64,000 nt of DNA from Tubulanus polymorphus (taxonomy: Eukaryota; Nemertea; Palaeonemertea; Tubulaniformes; Tubulanidae), in assembly GCF_964204645.1 (NCBI RefSeq), contig NC_134031.1:9894501-9958500 (forward strand). Reading direction: 5' to 3'. A program made the translations under genes and the position numbers. Below the pieces are notes generated by a model. That model was given only the letters and a program-made list of their open reading frames with translations, did no database searches and had not been told where the DNA came from. This document shows, one piece after another, positions 32,776-45,532 of the stretch (positions are counted from its first letter, which is position 1; each line of letters starts with the position of its first letter).

Positions 32776-33536
32776 TAAACATTATATATTAAAAAAATAT
32801 TAAAATAACATATTAAACGTTAACGTTAAACACCCACAGATTGAAGAGAAAAAATCTCTCATTGCCGTATATAGGACAAAAAATGATACATTATTTTTCA
32901 TTTTCCCCAAGTTAATTTTACACATAGCCGGCCGCCTATGTATGAAATATCTGGCTATAATTTGATTACTAAGTGCAGGTCCAGTGTTGGCACCTGAGGT
33001 AACGAACAATGAAATCATTATGATCGGTACCGGTTTTCTTTAGAATAAGATTCAAATGCGAGTAATTCTTACACTAAGTAACCAAAATGTAAAACGAAGC
33101 AGAAATTGTGGCATGTGCCTAATAAGTAATCCCATTGGCCCATTCGCCCAAAACCCCAGCACAATTTTTACCAATCGTACCAGGAACTCTAATTTCTTGA
33201 TGATTATTATGTCCAAAAGAGCTGTGTAAACTAATTGGTGATTATTGTGTCCAAAAGAGCTGTGTAAACTAATTGGTCTAGAAATTCTGAAGACAATCAT
33301 TACCATTCAGATATTCTGAAGAACTCACGCAGTCTACGCAGTACGTCAATGCACAATCGCGCACCTGTTCATCACAGCTCGCGCAAGTTCATTCTGAATT
33401 CTTCTAAGCAGTCTATACACAAAACAATAGTCTCCGGTTAAACGAACTTAATACGAGCCTGATAAACACAACAATTAGTGCTAGCGACGCAAGTAATATT
33501 TCATCTGACATCATTGTCGTCACTGCAGCCTCCGTC
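32776..33536. other. Intergenic DNA with a 34-bp tandem duplication
   Basis: No gene seen. At about 33199-33275 the sequence TGTCCAAAAGAGCTGTGTAA with its flanks (GATTATTA/GATTATTG, AACTAATTGG) is duplicated in tandem. Possibly the upstream part of the LINE that follows. Confidence 0.45.
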
Positions 33537-34425
33537 ATGGGAACGAAAAAGAAGAAAAGCCAAACCAACTTGAAACGAAATGGTAAAGAAACCTTTAGCC
33601 CAGAGTTTATAAAGTCTAGGACAAATTACCGTATCATGAAACGTAGGTATAAAAGTGCGAGAACCTGCCATAATAAAGTAGAAATGAATAGGGCCTGTAC
33701 ACAATATAAGAAAGTCATCAGAACTGACAAAAAAAGAAAGTACGAAATATTAACAACATACAAATGAAACGTCATCAACCAAAAAGCTATTGGATCTTTT
33801 TTTTAAAAAAAAGAGATAAGCCATCCATGTGTAGTGCCTCATTGGAAGATCTCTTTAGTTTCTATGTTGATCTTAACAAAAATCCTGTAGACGGGGAAAA
33901 TTTGCCTGAAGCTCTGTTTAACGTTAGTGATTTTACTCTAGACGGTGACGACTTACTTGATAGCCACTTTACAGAAGACGAAGTCATTAATGGTATAAAA
34001 AGGTTGAAAAACAACAAAGCGCCAGGAATAGAAAAATTACAAATGAAATTCTTAGGGCATCTCATGCTTTCATATCGCCTACACTGGTCCTATTATTTAA
34101 TAACATTCTAGATACTGGAGATATACCAGACGCGTGGAGTATTGGTACCACCACCCCCTTTTATAAACAGAAAGGTGACGTTACAAACCCTGACAACTAT
34201 AGAGGGATTACCCTACTTAGCTGCATAGGAAAGTTATTTACTAGCCTAATTAATGACCGCCTTACGGCCTACTTAGAAATGAACGATCTTTTGCTGAAGA
34301 ACCAAGCCGGTTTCAGAAAGGGGCACTCGATGCTTGATCATATCCTTTCATTGAAGTCAATAATTGATATATTTCTGAATTGTAATAAAAGGCTCTGTGT
34401 CTATTGGTCTATTGTAGAGAAAACG
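33537..34425 (+). pseudogene. Non-LTR retrotransposon reverse transcriptase, N-terminal part
   Basis: Three consecutive open pieces: 33537-33767 (basic linker after the endonuclease), 33764-34111 with FTEDEVINGIKRLKNNKAPG, and a run through DAWSIGTTTPFYKQKGD, DNYRGITLLSCIGKLFTS and KNQAGFRKGHSMLDHI (34130-34380). These are the RT finger motifs of Jockey/CR1/RTE-like LINEs. The sequence breaks before the catalytic FADD block and ends close to a TA repeat. Confidence 0.85.
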
Positions 34426-34495
34426 GATCCAATTTATATTGATCCAATTTGTCCTTGCCTAGGCCTCATATCATAACCAAATATACGTTGTTAAT

Positions 34496-35869
<1,374 letters not shown>

Positions 35870-36030
35870 ATAGGGGTTTAGTTGTTCTATACCAAAGGTC
35901 GAACGGTCGAGCTCATAAAAAATAAAAAAAACATGAAAATAATAACAATTTCTACTTGAATTAGTCGCGAAACTCATGAAAAATGAAAAATAATTCTCAC
36001 ACGCTCGAATTTATTTTTCATTTTTACTCG
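35870..36030. repeat. Polinton-like TIR-derived unit, second copy
   Basis: Shares CCAAAGGTCGAACGGTCGAG and the ACACGCTCGAATTTATTTTT core with the palindromic unit at 17316-17471. Its outer ends are more decayed; only one arm is clear. Confidence 0.55.
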
Positions 36031-36134
36031 CTAGAAAAAAGTGTGAGTAAAGTGTGAGTGAAATAATTCATAAATCATTGAATATTTATATTTATATGCG
36101 TTGGATTCATTTTAATAAAAGTTTTGTTATTAAA

Positions 36135-36425
36135 ATGAAGACAGAAGAAGAAGAACCCAACTTTAAAATCGAAATAAAAGAAACCAATAAATCATTTTCA
36201 CAGTTTAACATTAAAAATTATATTTCAGCAACAAATTTAGTGTCCGCAAGGTATTATAAAATCGATAATATAACTATGATTAATCAAATATTATCAAATG
36301 AAACACCGGTACTGAGCTTTACTGTCTCAAACAAACACAGTATAATTGTTGCGTTTATTAACGGACTCATTGGATTGAACTTCAAAACAAAATTTACGAT
36401 ATTTAGGTGGGTTGTTATTCAATAG
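36135..36425 (+). CDS. Hypothetical ORF after TIR-derived unit
   Basis: From ATG at 36135 an open frame encodes MKTEEEEPNFKIEIKETN, an Asn/Ser-rich middle and a hydrophobic stretch (IIVAFINGLIGLNF). A GT donor-like site, TTTAG|GTGGGT, occurs near 36407, so it could be an exon. No homologue in the window and no recognised family; may be chance. Confidence 0.25.
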   Translation: MKTEEEEPNFKIEIKETNKSFSQFNIKNYISATNLVSARYYKIDNITMINQILSNETPVLSFTVSNKHSIIVAFINGLIGLNFKTKFTIFRWVVIQ

Positions 36426-36639
36426 GCCTACGACCAATCTGTCCGGATGTTAGGCCTACGCATATACATAGGCCTACATAGGCTAGTAGCCTCTACTAGG
36501 TTAAGCGTTCGCTGTGGGGGAAAGAGATCGTTCGCTATGTCGCTTGAAGTTTTACGCGACCTTAAGGCTTTAGTATAGTGGCTGAAAAGGGCTATGCGTA
36601 AAAAGCACTAATATGCAAATCAGGGCGACATTATGACAA

Positions 36640-37763
36640 AACGACAAAACTAAAATAACGCGACAAAACAATAATTTTAGTTTTGTCGCCCGCGACAATT
36701 CATTATTTTGGTTTTATCGCCTGCGACAATTCATTAATTTGGTTTTGTCACCCGCGACAAATCAATATTTTGGTTTTGTCGCCCACGACAATTCAATATT
36801 TTGGTTTTATCGCCCACGACAATTCATTATTTTGGTTTTATCGCACGCGACAATTCAATATTTTGGTTTTATCGCTCGCGACAATTCATTTTTTTGGTTT
36901 TGTCGCCCGCGACATTTCAATATTTTGGTTTTATCGCCAGCGACAATTCAATATTTTGGTTTTATCGCCTGCGACAATTCAATATTTTGGTTTTATCGCC
37001 AGCGACAATTCATTATTTTGGTTTTATCGCCCGCGAAAATTCATTTTTTTTGGTTTTGTCGCCCGCGACAATTCAATATTTTGGTTTTATCGCCAGCGAC
37101 AATTCATTATTTTGGTTTTATCGCCCGCGACAATTCATTTTTTTGGTTTTATCGCCCGCGACAATTTTTTTTTTGTCGCACGCGACAATTCAATATTTTG
37201 GTTTTATCGCCTGCGACAATTCAATATTTTGGTTTTATCGCCAGCGACAATTCATTATTTTGGTTTTATCGCCCGCGACAATTCAATATTTTGGTTTATC
37301 GCCTGCGACAATTCAATATTTTGGTTTTATCGCCAGGGACAATTCATTATTTTGGTTTTATCGCCCGTGCCAATTCATTATTTTGGTTTTATCGCCCGCG
37401 ACAATTCATTAGTTTGGTTTTGTCGCACGCAACAATTCAATATTTTGGTTTTGTCGCCTGCGACAATTCAATATTTTGGTTTTATTCGCCAGCGACATTT
37501 CATTTTTTTTGTTTTATTGCCCGCGACAATTCATTATTTTGGTTTTATCACCCGCGACAATTCATCAGTTTGGTTTTGTCGCACGCGACAATTCATGATT
37601 TTGGTTTTATCGCCCGCGACACTTCATTTTTTGGTTTTGTCGCCCGCGACAATTCAATATTTTGGTTTTATCGCCAGCGAAAATTGATTATTTTCATTTT
37701 ATCGCCCGCGACAATTGATTATTTTGGTTTTATCGCCCGCGACAATGCATTTTTTGGTTTTCG
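36640..37763 (+). repeat. 31-bp minisatellite array 2, inverted relative to array 1
   Basis: About 36 units of the same 31-bp repeat, read in the opposite orientation (TTGTCGCCCGCGACAATTCA, then TTATTTTGG). Again three frames of one strand are open, producing spurious frames of 203-346 codons. The two arrays face each other across about 15 kb containing copy 3b. Confidence 0.97.
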
Positions 37764-38340
37764 TTCCCCACTTTATTAGCTTTTGAATAATTAGGCCAAT
37801 TAATAGCGTAATAAGGACTTATGCTTTCGCCTATTTTGAAGTCGATTAATCTGATATAGTGTCGAATATTAAGGTCATTTTGGCAGATTCTTTTTTTTTA
37901 AAAGTGATATTAAAGCGATCATTCAAGTGATCCTACTTAATGAAAGATCACATATTATTTCTTTTTCTTAAGATGTGTTGGTTACAAAACTCATCTATAC
38001 GTCCCGTGCATTGGCGACATCCTCTAATAAGAGGAACCTCTTTACTTCATGGAGTGATCGAATTCCAATCTCCGGAACATGTGTATCCGAATTTGGAAGT
38101 TTCGCATCACAAATAAGCGATATTTTATATAACTGTTAAGAGCGCTTCTCATCGCTTAGTATTCTTACGGCTAGGTGGTCTAGATTTTTTAGCAACTGAA
38201 GTATCAACTTTTTGCCTGCGATTAAGGGATGTCCATTATATAAATTACAAAACGCGGGATATCGGTAATGGGGCAATTTGTGTAATGTTGAAACTATCCA
38301 CAAATCAATGCAATGCGCATGCGCGAATGCGTTGGACTTA
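37764..38340. other. Intergenic DNA, nothing recognised
   Basis: No convincing coding frame, repeat boundary or RNA gene. Confidence 0.4.
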
Positions 38341-38690
38341 GAAAATTCTAAGAGAATTCCACGATATATGGACACGTCGACATGATTATGTCGATATATC
38401 TTGACGTTATCACGACAAATTTCGCTTTTCGCCAATTTTCCACGGGACAAGCCGTCATTTGAAGACACGTCTAAATGTAAGACGAGGACGCCAGTAATAT
38501 GACGAGGGTTTCAAGTCGTCATGAATATGTCGACTTGTTGCGAAGAAAGTGGTCGAGAAAACGAAATATGTCTTCAAAACGTCACGATATGTCGACATAT
38601 TCATGTCGACTTGACGCGATATATCGCGATATATCGACATAAATATGACGACTTGTCGAGCTGGAACGCGACATCTCGAGGCCCCTTATC
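38341..38690. repeat. Degenerate cluster of GTCGACAT / GATATATCG motifs
   Basis: Short motifs such as TATGTCGAC, ATATTCATGTCGACTTG, CGATATATCGCGATATATCG and their complements recur irregularly on both strands. This explains the repetitive ORF 38455-38640 (SIYRDISRQVDMNMSTYRDV). It looks like an ancient self-complementary minisatellite next to the broken end of copy 4. Confidence 0.6.
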
Positions 38691-38694
38691 GCTT

Positions 38695-38943
38695 CCGTAA
38701 ATATCTTCCAACATTATCGACAACATAATTATTATCATGGCCCGTTACTTTTATATCAGCTGATAAATGAATACTATTTGGAACATAAAAAGTATTTTAT
38801 GTTAAACGAGGAATTCTAACATATAACGTTTCATCAGGATTAATATTAGAAGGATTATGAGTAATGATATGATGAGATATTTCTGCTTTAATAGCATTTG
38901 ATATTCTAAAATTCTTAGAAGGATGAATATAACTACCACTCAT
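38695..38943 (-). pseudogene. Major capsid protein N-terminus (copy 4)
   Basis: ATG at 38943-38941 starts MSGSYIHPS and continues through NPDETLYVRIPRL (38780-38820) to VVDNVGRYL near 38700, where the copy is cut off. An in-frame stop follows the VRIPRLT segment. Closely related to 26785-27050. Confidence 0.85.
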
Positions 38944-38963
38944 TTATTAAGAAATAAAATTAC

Positions 38964-40400
38964 TTATTTATTCTTTATCGTATTCACTAATCCAAAAATA
39001 TAAGCACCAACAATTGTAATTAAAAATAAAATAATGTGTTCAGCAGCAAAACTAATAATATTTCCAGCAGATTTTATTACAAAACCAACAATTGATGCTA
39101 TAACTACGGTTAAAGCAGCAGCAGATTTTTTAGATAATTCCCATAAAAATTTTGCTAATTTTATCAAACCACCCTTAACTTTATCTTGTATAGAATTATT
39201 ACTCGGAGGTTTATCAGGTGGTTTATTAGGATTTGGCGTAAATTTCAATGAATTTAATATAGCTAAACCTATTGATGTAAATATTATAGTTACAGCAGTT
39301 ACAATTGAAAGAATTGTTATACCTTCTAACTTAAGTAATAATTTTATTCTATCGTTCAATTATATATCAGAATTTGGTTTTATTACCAAATCAATAAAAA
39401 TAACTTTTAATCTATTTGTATTATAATCATATGGTTTTAATAATAATTTCATTTCTTCTTTCAGAAATTCTATGTTATATTCTAGTTTATCAATTTCTTT
39501 TTTAAATCCAATTTCTTCAATAACTTTATTATCTCTATATAATTTTAATTTTTCGATTTCTTTAATTTCATCAGTTTTTTCTTTTTCTAAAGTTCTAATT
39601 TTAAAATCTCTTTTACTTTTTTCATGGGCAAATTTATCAGCTTTATTTCTTATACTAATAATTTCTCTAATTGCTTTATTAGAAAATATATTTAAATCTT
39701 CTAATTGTTGATCTGTTGCATCAATTAATCCATTTGGTAAAGGTTTTTCAATTCGAACTTTATTTGATTTAAGTTTAGTAGTTATGGAAGTTATATTCTG
39801 TTCAGAAGTTGTTTCTGTTTCTGATTTTTTTTTAATTATTAAAAGTCATCAATTCTTTGGCTAAAATCATTTAAATTATAATCTCTTTCTGCTTTTGTAA
39901 CATCAGTTATTTTATTACTATTACTTATTCTTCTAATTCTACCTGGATCTAAATCACTCAAAGTTGATTTTGCTAATATTTTATTTTGTCTCAAATTATT
40001 TTTTCAAACTGTTCACCAATACCTTGCAATTTACCATGCGTTCTAAAATCGGAACTAATATCTATATTAAATTCATTACATATTTTTTAAAACTTAGAAA
40101 GTTTAATATTGTTATCCAATTCTTTAAAATATTTCGATTCAGGTAGAGGACATTCTAATTCATTTAATATAATTCTAATTTGAAAATACGTGTGTAATCT
40201 AAATATTGTATAAATAAATTTTAAATCTGAATAAGACAAATTGTTATATAAATTATTCAAGTGATCATTCCAACTTATACCACACCCTGTTGTTGCACAA
40301 TAAACAGCAAAATCTAATTTATTCTGCCAATATTTCATATTAGATTTTATTTTATATATATTATATTCATCTCGAGTAAAAGTAACTTCATTGTATTAAA
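38964..40400 (-). pseudogene. Putative minor capsid/structural protein(s) (copy 4)
   Basis: From high to low coordinate: WQNKLDFAVYCATTGCGISW and RLHTYFQIRIILNELECPLP (40338-40087), a segment known to me from Polinton structural ORFs; then NEFNIDISSDFRTHGKLQGI in another frame, LDPGRIRRISNSNKITDVT, a coiled coil rich in Glu/Lys (39500-39750), and ORF 39359-38964 with the proline segment TPNPNKPPDKPP and two hydrophobic helices (ALTVVIASIVGFVIKSAGNI and IILFLITIVGAYIFGLV). It ends 20 bp before the capsid ATG. It may be one gene or two. The hydrophobic C-terminus could be a membrane-active virion protein. Confidence 0.62.
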
Positions 40401-40588
40401 TATATTTTCCATTCTAGACATAAACAACTTTTTATTTCAGTATCATAAATTTCTAAATTATATAATGAAAGCAAAACTACATTTTTATATGTTATGATAC
40501 TAATAAAATCTATAGGTGGAATATTATATTTATAATTGAATTATTATATTGGAAAGCTTTTGCAAACCCCATTTATATAATGAAAAAA

Positions 40589-41011
40589 TTAATAATTCAT
40601 TAATTCTTTCAATAATTTATCTTGTTCTTCAATTGTTATACTACCATTTAAACTAATAATATAATCTAATGTATTTTTTAATTTATTAATTTCTTTTATA
40701 TTAGATTTTATTTTTTCTTTATTACTTTTTATATTCAATTTTGAGCTTATTCCGGTTAATACACTAGAACTTAATCCTAAAACGCCAATTGATAGAGCTA
40801 AAGGTGTTAATGGACTGAATATTGCTAAAAATATTATTACAGAACTAATTGCAACTGAACCACTAATAATAAAATAATATATAATTTTAGATTTTAAATA
40901 TTTTTTCTTTTCACTTTCAAATTCTAATATTTGTTTTTCTAAATATATTTTTAATTTAGTTTAATTTATATCATGAGGAATAATATTAATATTATCAACT
41001 TTATCAACCAT
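40589..41011 (-). pseudogene. Small coiled-coil protein with two membrane helices (copy 4)
   Basis: ATG at 41011-41009, stop at 40591-40589, one internal stop near codon 17. About 140 residues: a coiled coil (LEKQILEFESEKKKYLK), two helices (IIYYFIISGSVAISSVIIF; SPLTPLALSIGVLGLSSSVL), then a Lys-rich coil ending LLKELMNY. Absent from copy 3b. Unrecognised. Confidence 0.5.
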
Positions 41012-41029
41012 TTATTTAGCAAAAAAATT

Positions 41030-41460
41030 ATTTATAAGTAAATTTATATTCTACAAATATAACAATAATTGTTCCACCTAAAATCCAAATTATTTCATAT
41101 TTTTGTTATCAATATGCCTAAATAAATAACTACCACCCACCAGTAAATGCTAAAGCGTTAATAATTGCGTTCCTATAATAGTTATAATTGCAGATAAAAA
41201 TTATATAACCCTGGTTTTAGATAAAGATGATGCCTTTTATTTTTTTCCTGAACCATAAACAATCTATGTTCAATAGTTTTATCGGATACATTCTAAAAAG
41301 AATTACATAAACTAATATTTACTTATCTACACAATTTCTAAATTCTCTACGTAATTGTACTAGTAAATTATGTGATTTATAATTCAATAGTTTTCTAGAA
41401 TCAACATATATTCTATATTCGTTTAATTCACCCATTATTTATAATACACAAACAGTTATC
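41030..41460 (-). pseudogene. Small hydrophobic element gene remnant (copy 4)
   Basis: A start at about 41433 gives MGELNEYRIYVDSRKLLNYK and a Gln/Arg-rich segment to VDK. Further down a membrane-helix remnant corresponds to 24480-24560. Several frame breaks. Confidence 0.4.
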
Positions 41461-41504
41461 TCGAACTACTAAAAAATAGTTTTAATAAAATTTTTCCTTA
41501 GTAA

Positions 41505-42796
41505 ATGGTAGAGAAGATACCATGTGAAATTTGTGGTAAATTGCAAGCTAAAAGTCACATAGCTAGACAAATGAAAAAAACATGATGAAAATTATAAACC
41601 CCCTAAAATAAACTGCCCAAATTGTAATAAAACATTATCTAGAAATTATTTCAAAAAACATTCAGAGAAGTGTAAAAATAATGACTTAATAGTTAATGTT
41701 GATAGTTGAAAGTAATAATAATTCTGATGAAGTTGAACCTGAAATTATTTGGAAAAGACCTTTCTTATTCTATGATAAGAATGATACAAAAGATCATTTC
41801 TGTGAGCATTGTCGAATAAGATATGGCCTGAAAATATAGAAGATCGGGAGAATCATCAATTTAATGAAGTACATTTAAATAAACTTTCTACTAAATTTGA
41901 AAAAGAATTTGATGAAAGAAAAAATAATCTATTAGAAAAAATAAAATATGAGCGTAACCAGATAATAAAGAAACACTTGAAAAGTTAGAAAAACAATATA
42001 ATGAATTAGCAAGAAAAACATATTATTGTAAATATTATACATTGATTATTATAACAAGTAATTCAAATCTACATAATAGAACAATATAACATAAAGAAAA
42101 CGTAAGAAAATACCAAGAACTTAACGAACATCTATTACCGAGATTTGATAGAAAAAAATGCCCACAATGAATTTATGAGTACTTAAGACAAGACGATTCT
42201 GTGGTATTTTGTAATGAATGTGGATGGCAAATTAATTTATGGGGTGACGAAAAGATTTTCTTATAGAGCCAAAATTAAAATATCTAGATGAAATTTTTAA
42301 AATATTTTCTATAGAAGATCATACACCGGAATATAAGCAATGGCTTGAAAAAATGAAAATGATAGAAAATAAAAATGGTAAAATAACTAAGAAAGATATA
42401 ATAAAAAGAATTATTCCGTCAACACAAAAGAAAAGAAAATGTATTTATATTTATTATTTAACGATTATTATAAAAAAACCTAAATTAACAGAAGATATGG
42501 AAAATATAAAAGAAACATTCACAAACATATTAACATATTATGTGGTTGATAAAATAACAGATACAATTAATTGTGAATTCTTTTTGAATAAGATTGTAAA
42601 TTTTTTAAACATCGATATTATAATTCCATTTGATGAATTAATAGACAAAAAGAAACAAAGAGAGCGAGATGAAATGTGGCACAATATAGAACTTTATTTA
42701 AATGAGAAAAATGAAATGGAAGAACCTAAACAATTAAACGAAAATGAAGAAGCCAATAGTGATTTCGAGTATGATGATATTGATTTTATGTTTTAA
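41505..42796 (+). pseudogene. Multi-zinc-finger element gene, convergent with polymerase (copy 4)
   Basis: ATG at 41505 begins MVEKIPCEICGKLQAKSHIA, a C-x2-C finger, followed after a frameshift by CPNCNKTLSRNYFKKHSEKC (41619-41678). Further metal-binding-like motifs are FCEHCRIRY (41800) and FCNECGWQINLWG (42210-42245). The intact 3' frame 42353-42796 is acidic and ends EANSDFEYDDIDFMF. Its TAA (42794-42796) overlaps the polymerase stop on the other strand (42795-42793). A truncated twin is at 24187-24480. Nucleic-acid binding is inferred from the fingers. Confidence 0.65.
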
Positions 42797-43371
42797 TAAC
42801 CACAAGGTAATGTTTTTATTCCATCATTCAAAATATATCTTTTATCATCGAATGGATTTAAGCTAGTTTTTTCAACTTCATTAATATACATCTCGTGATC
42901 TTCTGATCTTAAACAATTCATTTTATGTTTCATTACTATTGTGTTATATAAACACTTTATATAATCTTGAAATTCTATATGTTTATCAACCACATGCTTT
43001 GTTATTCCTTTTAACTTTTAGCTTCATGATCTTTTGTTCTACAACTATACATTTTACTTCTTATCCCAACAAATTCAATCATTTCATCACCCCCTAGTTC
43101 ATCTTTAACTTTACCAGGTCACTTTTTATTATCATTGCTAAATAATTCACGATCTTTGAATGATCTATGGATAATTGCTTAAGTCAAAATGATGTTTTAA
43201 TGTTTTTAAGTCTTTTGTTATGTTATTTGTCTTTATTTTTAGTACGTAAGGATCTGTATTCTTTAGGATTAATGGAAATCCACAATTAAATGTTCCATCT
43301 TCAGTTGATAAATCATAAACGCCTTAAGTATTAAAACAATTTGTTTAGATTTAATTAATTCAATATTCATA

Positions 43372-43573
43372 TTAACCCTTTCAGTGCTGACTAATCAATA
43401 CCCTATAGTGCTGGAGATGATTTGAAAATTTTGAAACATTCCGCCCTAGAGTGTTGAATAACGGGAATACCACTAATTACTAATTACACCAATACCCCGC
43501 AGTGCGGTGTACTAGCAAAATCCATCACCGATTTATAAACCGCACTGCGGTACAGATGCACTGAAAGGGTTAA
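43372..43573. mobile_element. TTAA-flanked MITE inside the intein
   Basis: TTAACCCTTTCAGTGC at the left and GCACTGAAAGGGTTAA at the right form perfect inverted ends within duplicated TTAA, the piggyBac-type signature. The interior has a second GCAGTGCGGT/ACCGCACTGC inverted pair. About 0.2 kb, no coding capacity. Confidence 0.85.
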
Positions 43574-44257
43574 AACCTAATGAATTGCATAATATATTTA
43601 ACCCAATTGCACATTTTCCTTTCTGTGCAAATGAAATGGTTTTTGTTTTTGTAAATTGTTTAGCACCATCTGCAGCATAGAATCGTATAAACCACCCATT
43701 TTCTTAAATTATATTTTGCGTTTAATACATAATCCGGCACTATCTTTTCTTTGGTTGAAGTATTACTTTTAACTATTGCATGAATATAGAATTCATCATT
43801 ATATTTTATAGCAAAATCTTTTAGAATATTTACGAGTATGCTATAAACTGCTGATGATTTCATATGATCCATGATTCTAAATGTTTTATTTCAGTAAACT
43901 TCTTGATAATATTTCTTTATTCTTTCTAATAATTTCAAATCTTGATTACATAAATATCAACAATATTTATTGTATCTAATAAATTTATGCACACCTGCTG
44001 AACCATCTCCCATGAAAAATCCTTTGATAAAATATTCTTTTTCTTCTAATGTTTCAGGTTCTATGTTATAGATATTACTAATTATTTCATCAAATGACAA
44101 ATAATTCATTCTTGGTTAAAATCTGTTATGTAATAATTCATCTCCAATATTTTTATCAGTTGCTTTTATTTCATCACCATTTTGTTTAATTAAACTGTGA
44201 TCTTCAGTTACATATACAAACCCTGATTTAGTTCTAACTCTATAAATATTTTTATTA

Positions 44258-45532
44258 TGGTCGATGACCATATAGGGATCGTCGCTGGTAAAAATTCTGC
44301 CGTTCACCGAACAACACCCGTAGTATCTCTACTGCCATGGATATAGTCCCATAATGCTGTATCGATAAAGAACTGATAATCCAATAAAAAGTTGTCTGTA
44401 ACGCGTCATTTGCCTATATGAATGATCCTAGCTATGCCTGTTGTACCAAAGGTACCAAATTCGTGATGAATTATGGAAAGTTTTGAGGCACACGAAGGGC
44501 TCACCATATCAGTGAATTGTCTATATCAGTTTTACTCAGCAATGAAGTATCATCCCCATCACTATCCTCACAGGTGCTCGCGTACTAATACATTTGTAAG
44601 TAGTTCATAGATGCTGCCCAGTTCGTGGTTTACGCTGTCAGGAAGAGTATCGGTAAGGTGGTCTCTGCGGTGTAAGTCATTCACTAGCCCGGATTTTATT
44701 TCTTGAAAGCACTGCTAGCGAAGGATTTTCTTCAAGTAATGAAAATTACCAGTAATGCCAGCCGGTAGTGAGTTATACTATAGTACTTGTAATAGTAGAC
44801 TAAAAGTTCAGTGCTGTATACACATAGCGAGACAAGCGGCTGTGTCCCGCCTCGTATAAACACAGGCCGACTCAGATTGACTGACGAAAGATAAACTATT
44901 CGGCGCGCGGTACTAGAAAAAAAAGATATAGTGAGATAAGCAGGGCTTCCGTGATCATTAAAAAATGTCCGTTCTCTTTATTTGGAAAAAATTGTACAAG
45001 CGTATCTATGCCAGGTTAAGCACATCAGGCGTCAAGCCCAAGGCAAAGGGGAAAGTTAGATGATTTTTAGAGCCATTTTAAGTGCATTCCTATGTTACCA
45101 TGTGGTCTTTGGTTAATAAAATTTACCACTAGCAGTAGTGCCTGTCACATGAACTTCATTCATTGAAGCATCATACGCACAGAGAACACAGTTTCATTGG
45201 TTAACGCGTGGACTATTCCATTATGGGAAATAGGGTGGGTAGGATGTCTGGGACGCATATTAATATTGTAAAAGATCGTTTATATTGAAAGAAACTAAAA
45301 TAAGAACACTTTTCTTAAAAAGTGTCTTTAGAAAAAAAATAATCAGTTTATTTTCACAATTCCTCAAAGAATTTTTCAGGACTTTGAGAAAATAGGACCA
45401 CTTTTGTCTGGGGGAAAAAGTCCATAATGGTTAAAAGAAACCCTAGAAACACGTCAATTGCTTTCACTAAAACTGATATCTCCTCATTCACTGTCTTCGA
45501 CCATATGGACCTTATGGTCCTCTTGTTGCTTT
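44258..45532 (-). mobile_element. Family 2 insertion (about 1.3 kb) inside the intein
   Basis: Interrupts the intein between block A and block B. It is the reverse complement of 59743-61093, sharing both boundaries: one end around CCATATGGTCGAAGACAGTG, the other around CCATATAGGGATCGTCGCTG. Both ends carry short self-complementary CCATA/TATGG motifs. No transposase frame. Two different target sequences with the same ends establish it as a mobile unit. Confidence 0.8.

Noticed and set aside
36683-37779. 334- and 346-codon open frames on the plus strand
   Set aside because: Same reason as array 1: translations of the inverted minisatellite, not a protein gene.
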